DNA from: CAZTZY01 sp964617765
Lineage (GTDB): Bacteria > Pseudomonadota > Gammaproteobacteria > Pseudomonadales > DT-91
Length of the DNA stretch: 14,303 bases
Direction of reading: 5' to 3'
Assembly: GCA_964617765.1 (NCBI GenBank)
Contig: CAZTZY010000075.1
Location: 1 to 14,303 of the forward strand
Below the pieces are notes generated by a model. The model was not told the origin of the DNA. It ran no database searches and was given only the letters and a program-made list of their open reading frames with translations. The position numbers and the translations under genes are program-made. Shown here piece after piece: positions 13,720-14,303 of this stretch; positions within the stretch are counted from its first letter, which is position 1, and every line of letters starts with the position of its first letter.

Positions 13720-14303
13720 ATGAAAAAACGACTGGAAGATGTAAATCCTTTTGATCCTGATGTGATTGAAACCCCATGGGAGTTTTTTGCAGCGCTACGC
13801 CAGGAAGCTCCGCTCTACGAATTGCCTAACAAGGCTTATTATCTTATCAGTCGTTATGAAGATGTTGTGAAAGCGGTGCTGGATACAGAGACATTTTCCT
13901 CCAATCTGGTGGCAGTATTGTTGCAAGACAGTGCGGAGACAGCACCGCAGTTTCTTGATATCGGTAGTCAGCAGGCAGGGGAAACTGAAACCACGCAGGC
14001 AGTCGATGTGCTGGCCATTGCCGACCAGCCGAAACATACGCGCCAACGCAGGGTCAGCAACCGGGCGTTTACCTTGAGCAAGATCATGACCATGGAAAAC
14101 GAGATCAGGGTGCTGGCCAATGAACTGCTGGACCAGTTTATTCAGCGTGGCGAATGTGACTGGGTGAGCGAGATGGCGGTACCTTTGCCGATGACCATCA
14201 TCATTCGCTTGCTGGGATTTCCCATCGAAGATCTGGCGCAACTGAAAAAATGGTCAGATCATTCGGTGGCTTTACTCAGTGGCGTTAATACTACCGATGA
14301 ACT
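13720..14303 (+). CDS. Cytochrome P450, N-terminal part (cut by window edge)
   Basis: The frame is open from ATG 13720 to the window end, giving 194 residues, roughly the first half of a bacterial P450 (about 400-450). It starts MKKRLEDVNPFDPDVIETPW, the usual opening of soluble class I enzymes, and has no membrane anchor. YYLISRYEDVVKAVLDTETF is the expected beta-1/B-helix region. The helix-C heme-propionate motif appears as DQPKHTRQRR (His at 106), followed by NRAF. VPLPMTIIIRLLGFP precedes the F-G region. The I-helix and heme-ligand cysteine lie outside. TAAGAGG is eight bases upstream of the ATG, and the gap from the propeller gene is 43 bases, so it is probably in the same operon. It would need ferredoxin and reductase partners, which are not visible here. 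Confidence 0.93.
   Translation, partial: MKKRLEDVNPFDPDVIETPWEFFAALRQEAPLYELPNKAYYLISRYEDVVKAVLDTETFSSNLVAVLLQDSAETAPQFLDIGSQQAGETETTQAVDVLAIADQPKHTRQRRVSNRAFTLSKIMTMENEIRVLANELLDQFIQRGECDWVSEMAVPLPMTIIIRLLGFPIEDLAQLKKWSDHSVALLSGVNTTDE

Noticed and set aside
13795..14241. Minus-strand open frame of 148 codons at the right end
   Set aside because: It lies opposite the P450 reading frame, which has clear family motifs and a ribosome-binding site; this is its shadow.

Overview
This window looks like chromosome from a gammaproteobacterium of middling GC. The left third has the clpS-clpA / infA-bpt-aat block familiar from Pseudomonas and its relatives, and every recognisable protein fits that class. 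I cannot name the genus. The window contains one 100-base run of N (10093-10192), so it comes from a scaffold with an unresolved gap.

Region 1 (1-4702) is an N-degron protein-degradation block. clpS and clpA read rightwards. aat, bpt and infA read leftwards towards them, and the two groups meet at a symmetric bidirectional terminator (2922-2950). Aat and Bpt add leucine or phenylalanine to protein N-termini, ClpS captures such N-termini, and ClpA unfolds the captured proteins for ClpP, which is not in the window. The left edge shows the ribosome-binding site of a divergent gene lying just outside.

Region 2 (4703-7896) holds a membrane-anchored diguanylate cyclase with an intact GGDEF motif and I-site. 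It converges on a translationally coupled two-gene operon of a short-chain dehydrogenase and a YqhD-type NADPH-dependent aldehyde reductase.

Region 3 (7897-9708) holds an outer-membrane beta-barrel protein followed 10 bases later by a short periplasmic PstS-like protein, probably one operon.

Region 4 (9709-10446) has no convincing gene but is full of structure. It contains a perfect 18-bp tandem duplication, a REP/MITE-like element of nested hairpins, and a 93-bp tandem repeat array that starts inside the last hairpin and runs into the assembly gap.

Region 5 (10447-14303) is a TetR-type repressor divergent from a fatty acid hydroxylase/sterol desaturase-family membrane protein, a beta-propeller protein and the N-terminal half of a cytochrome P450, cut by the window edge. 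The intergenic region carries two near-identical palindromic operators inside two overlapping divergent promoters. This suggests a repressor-controlled oxygenase operon acting on a lipid-like or hydrophobic compound; the substrate cannot be read from the sequence. Regions 4 and 5 are the least conventional parts.
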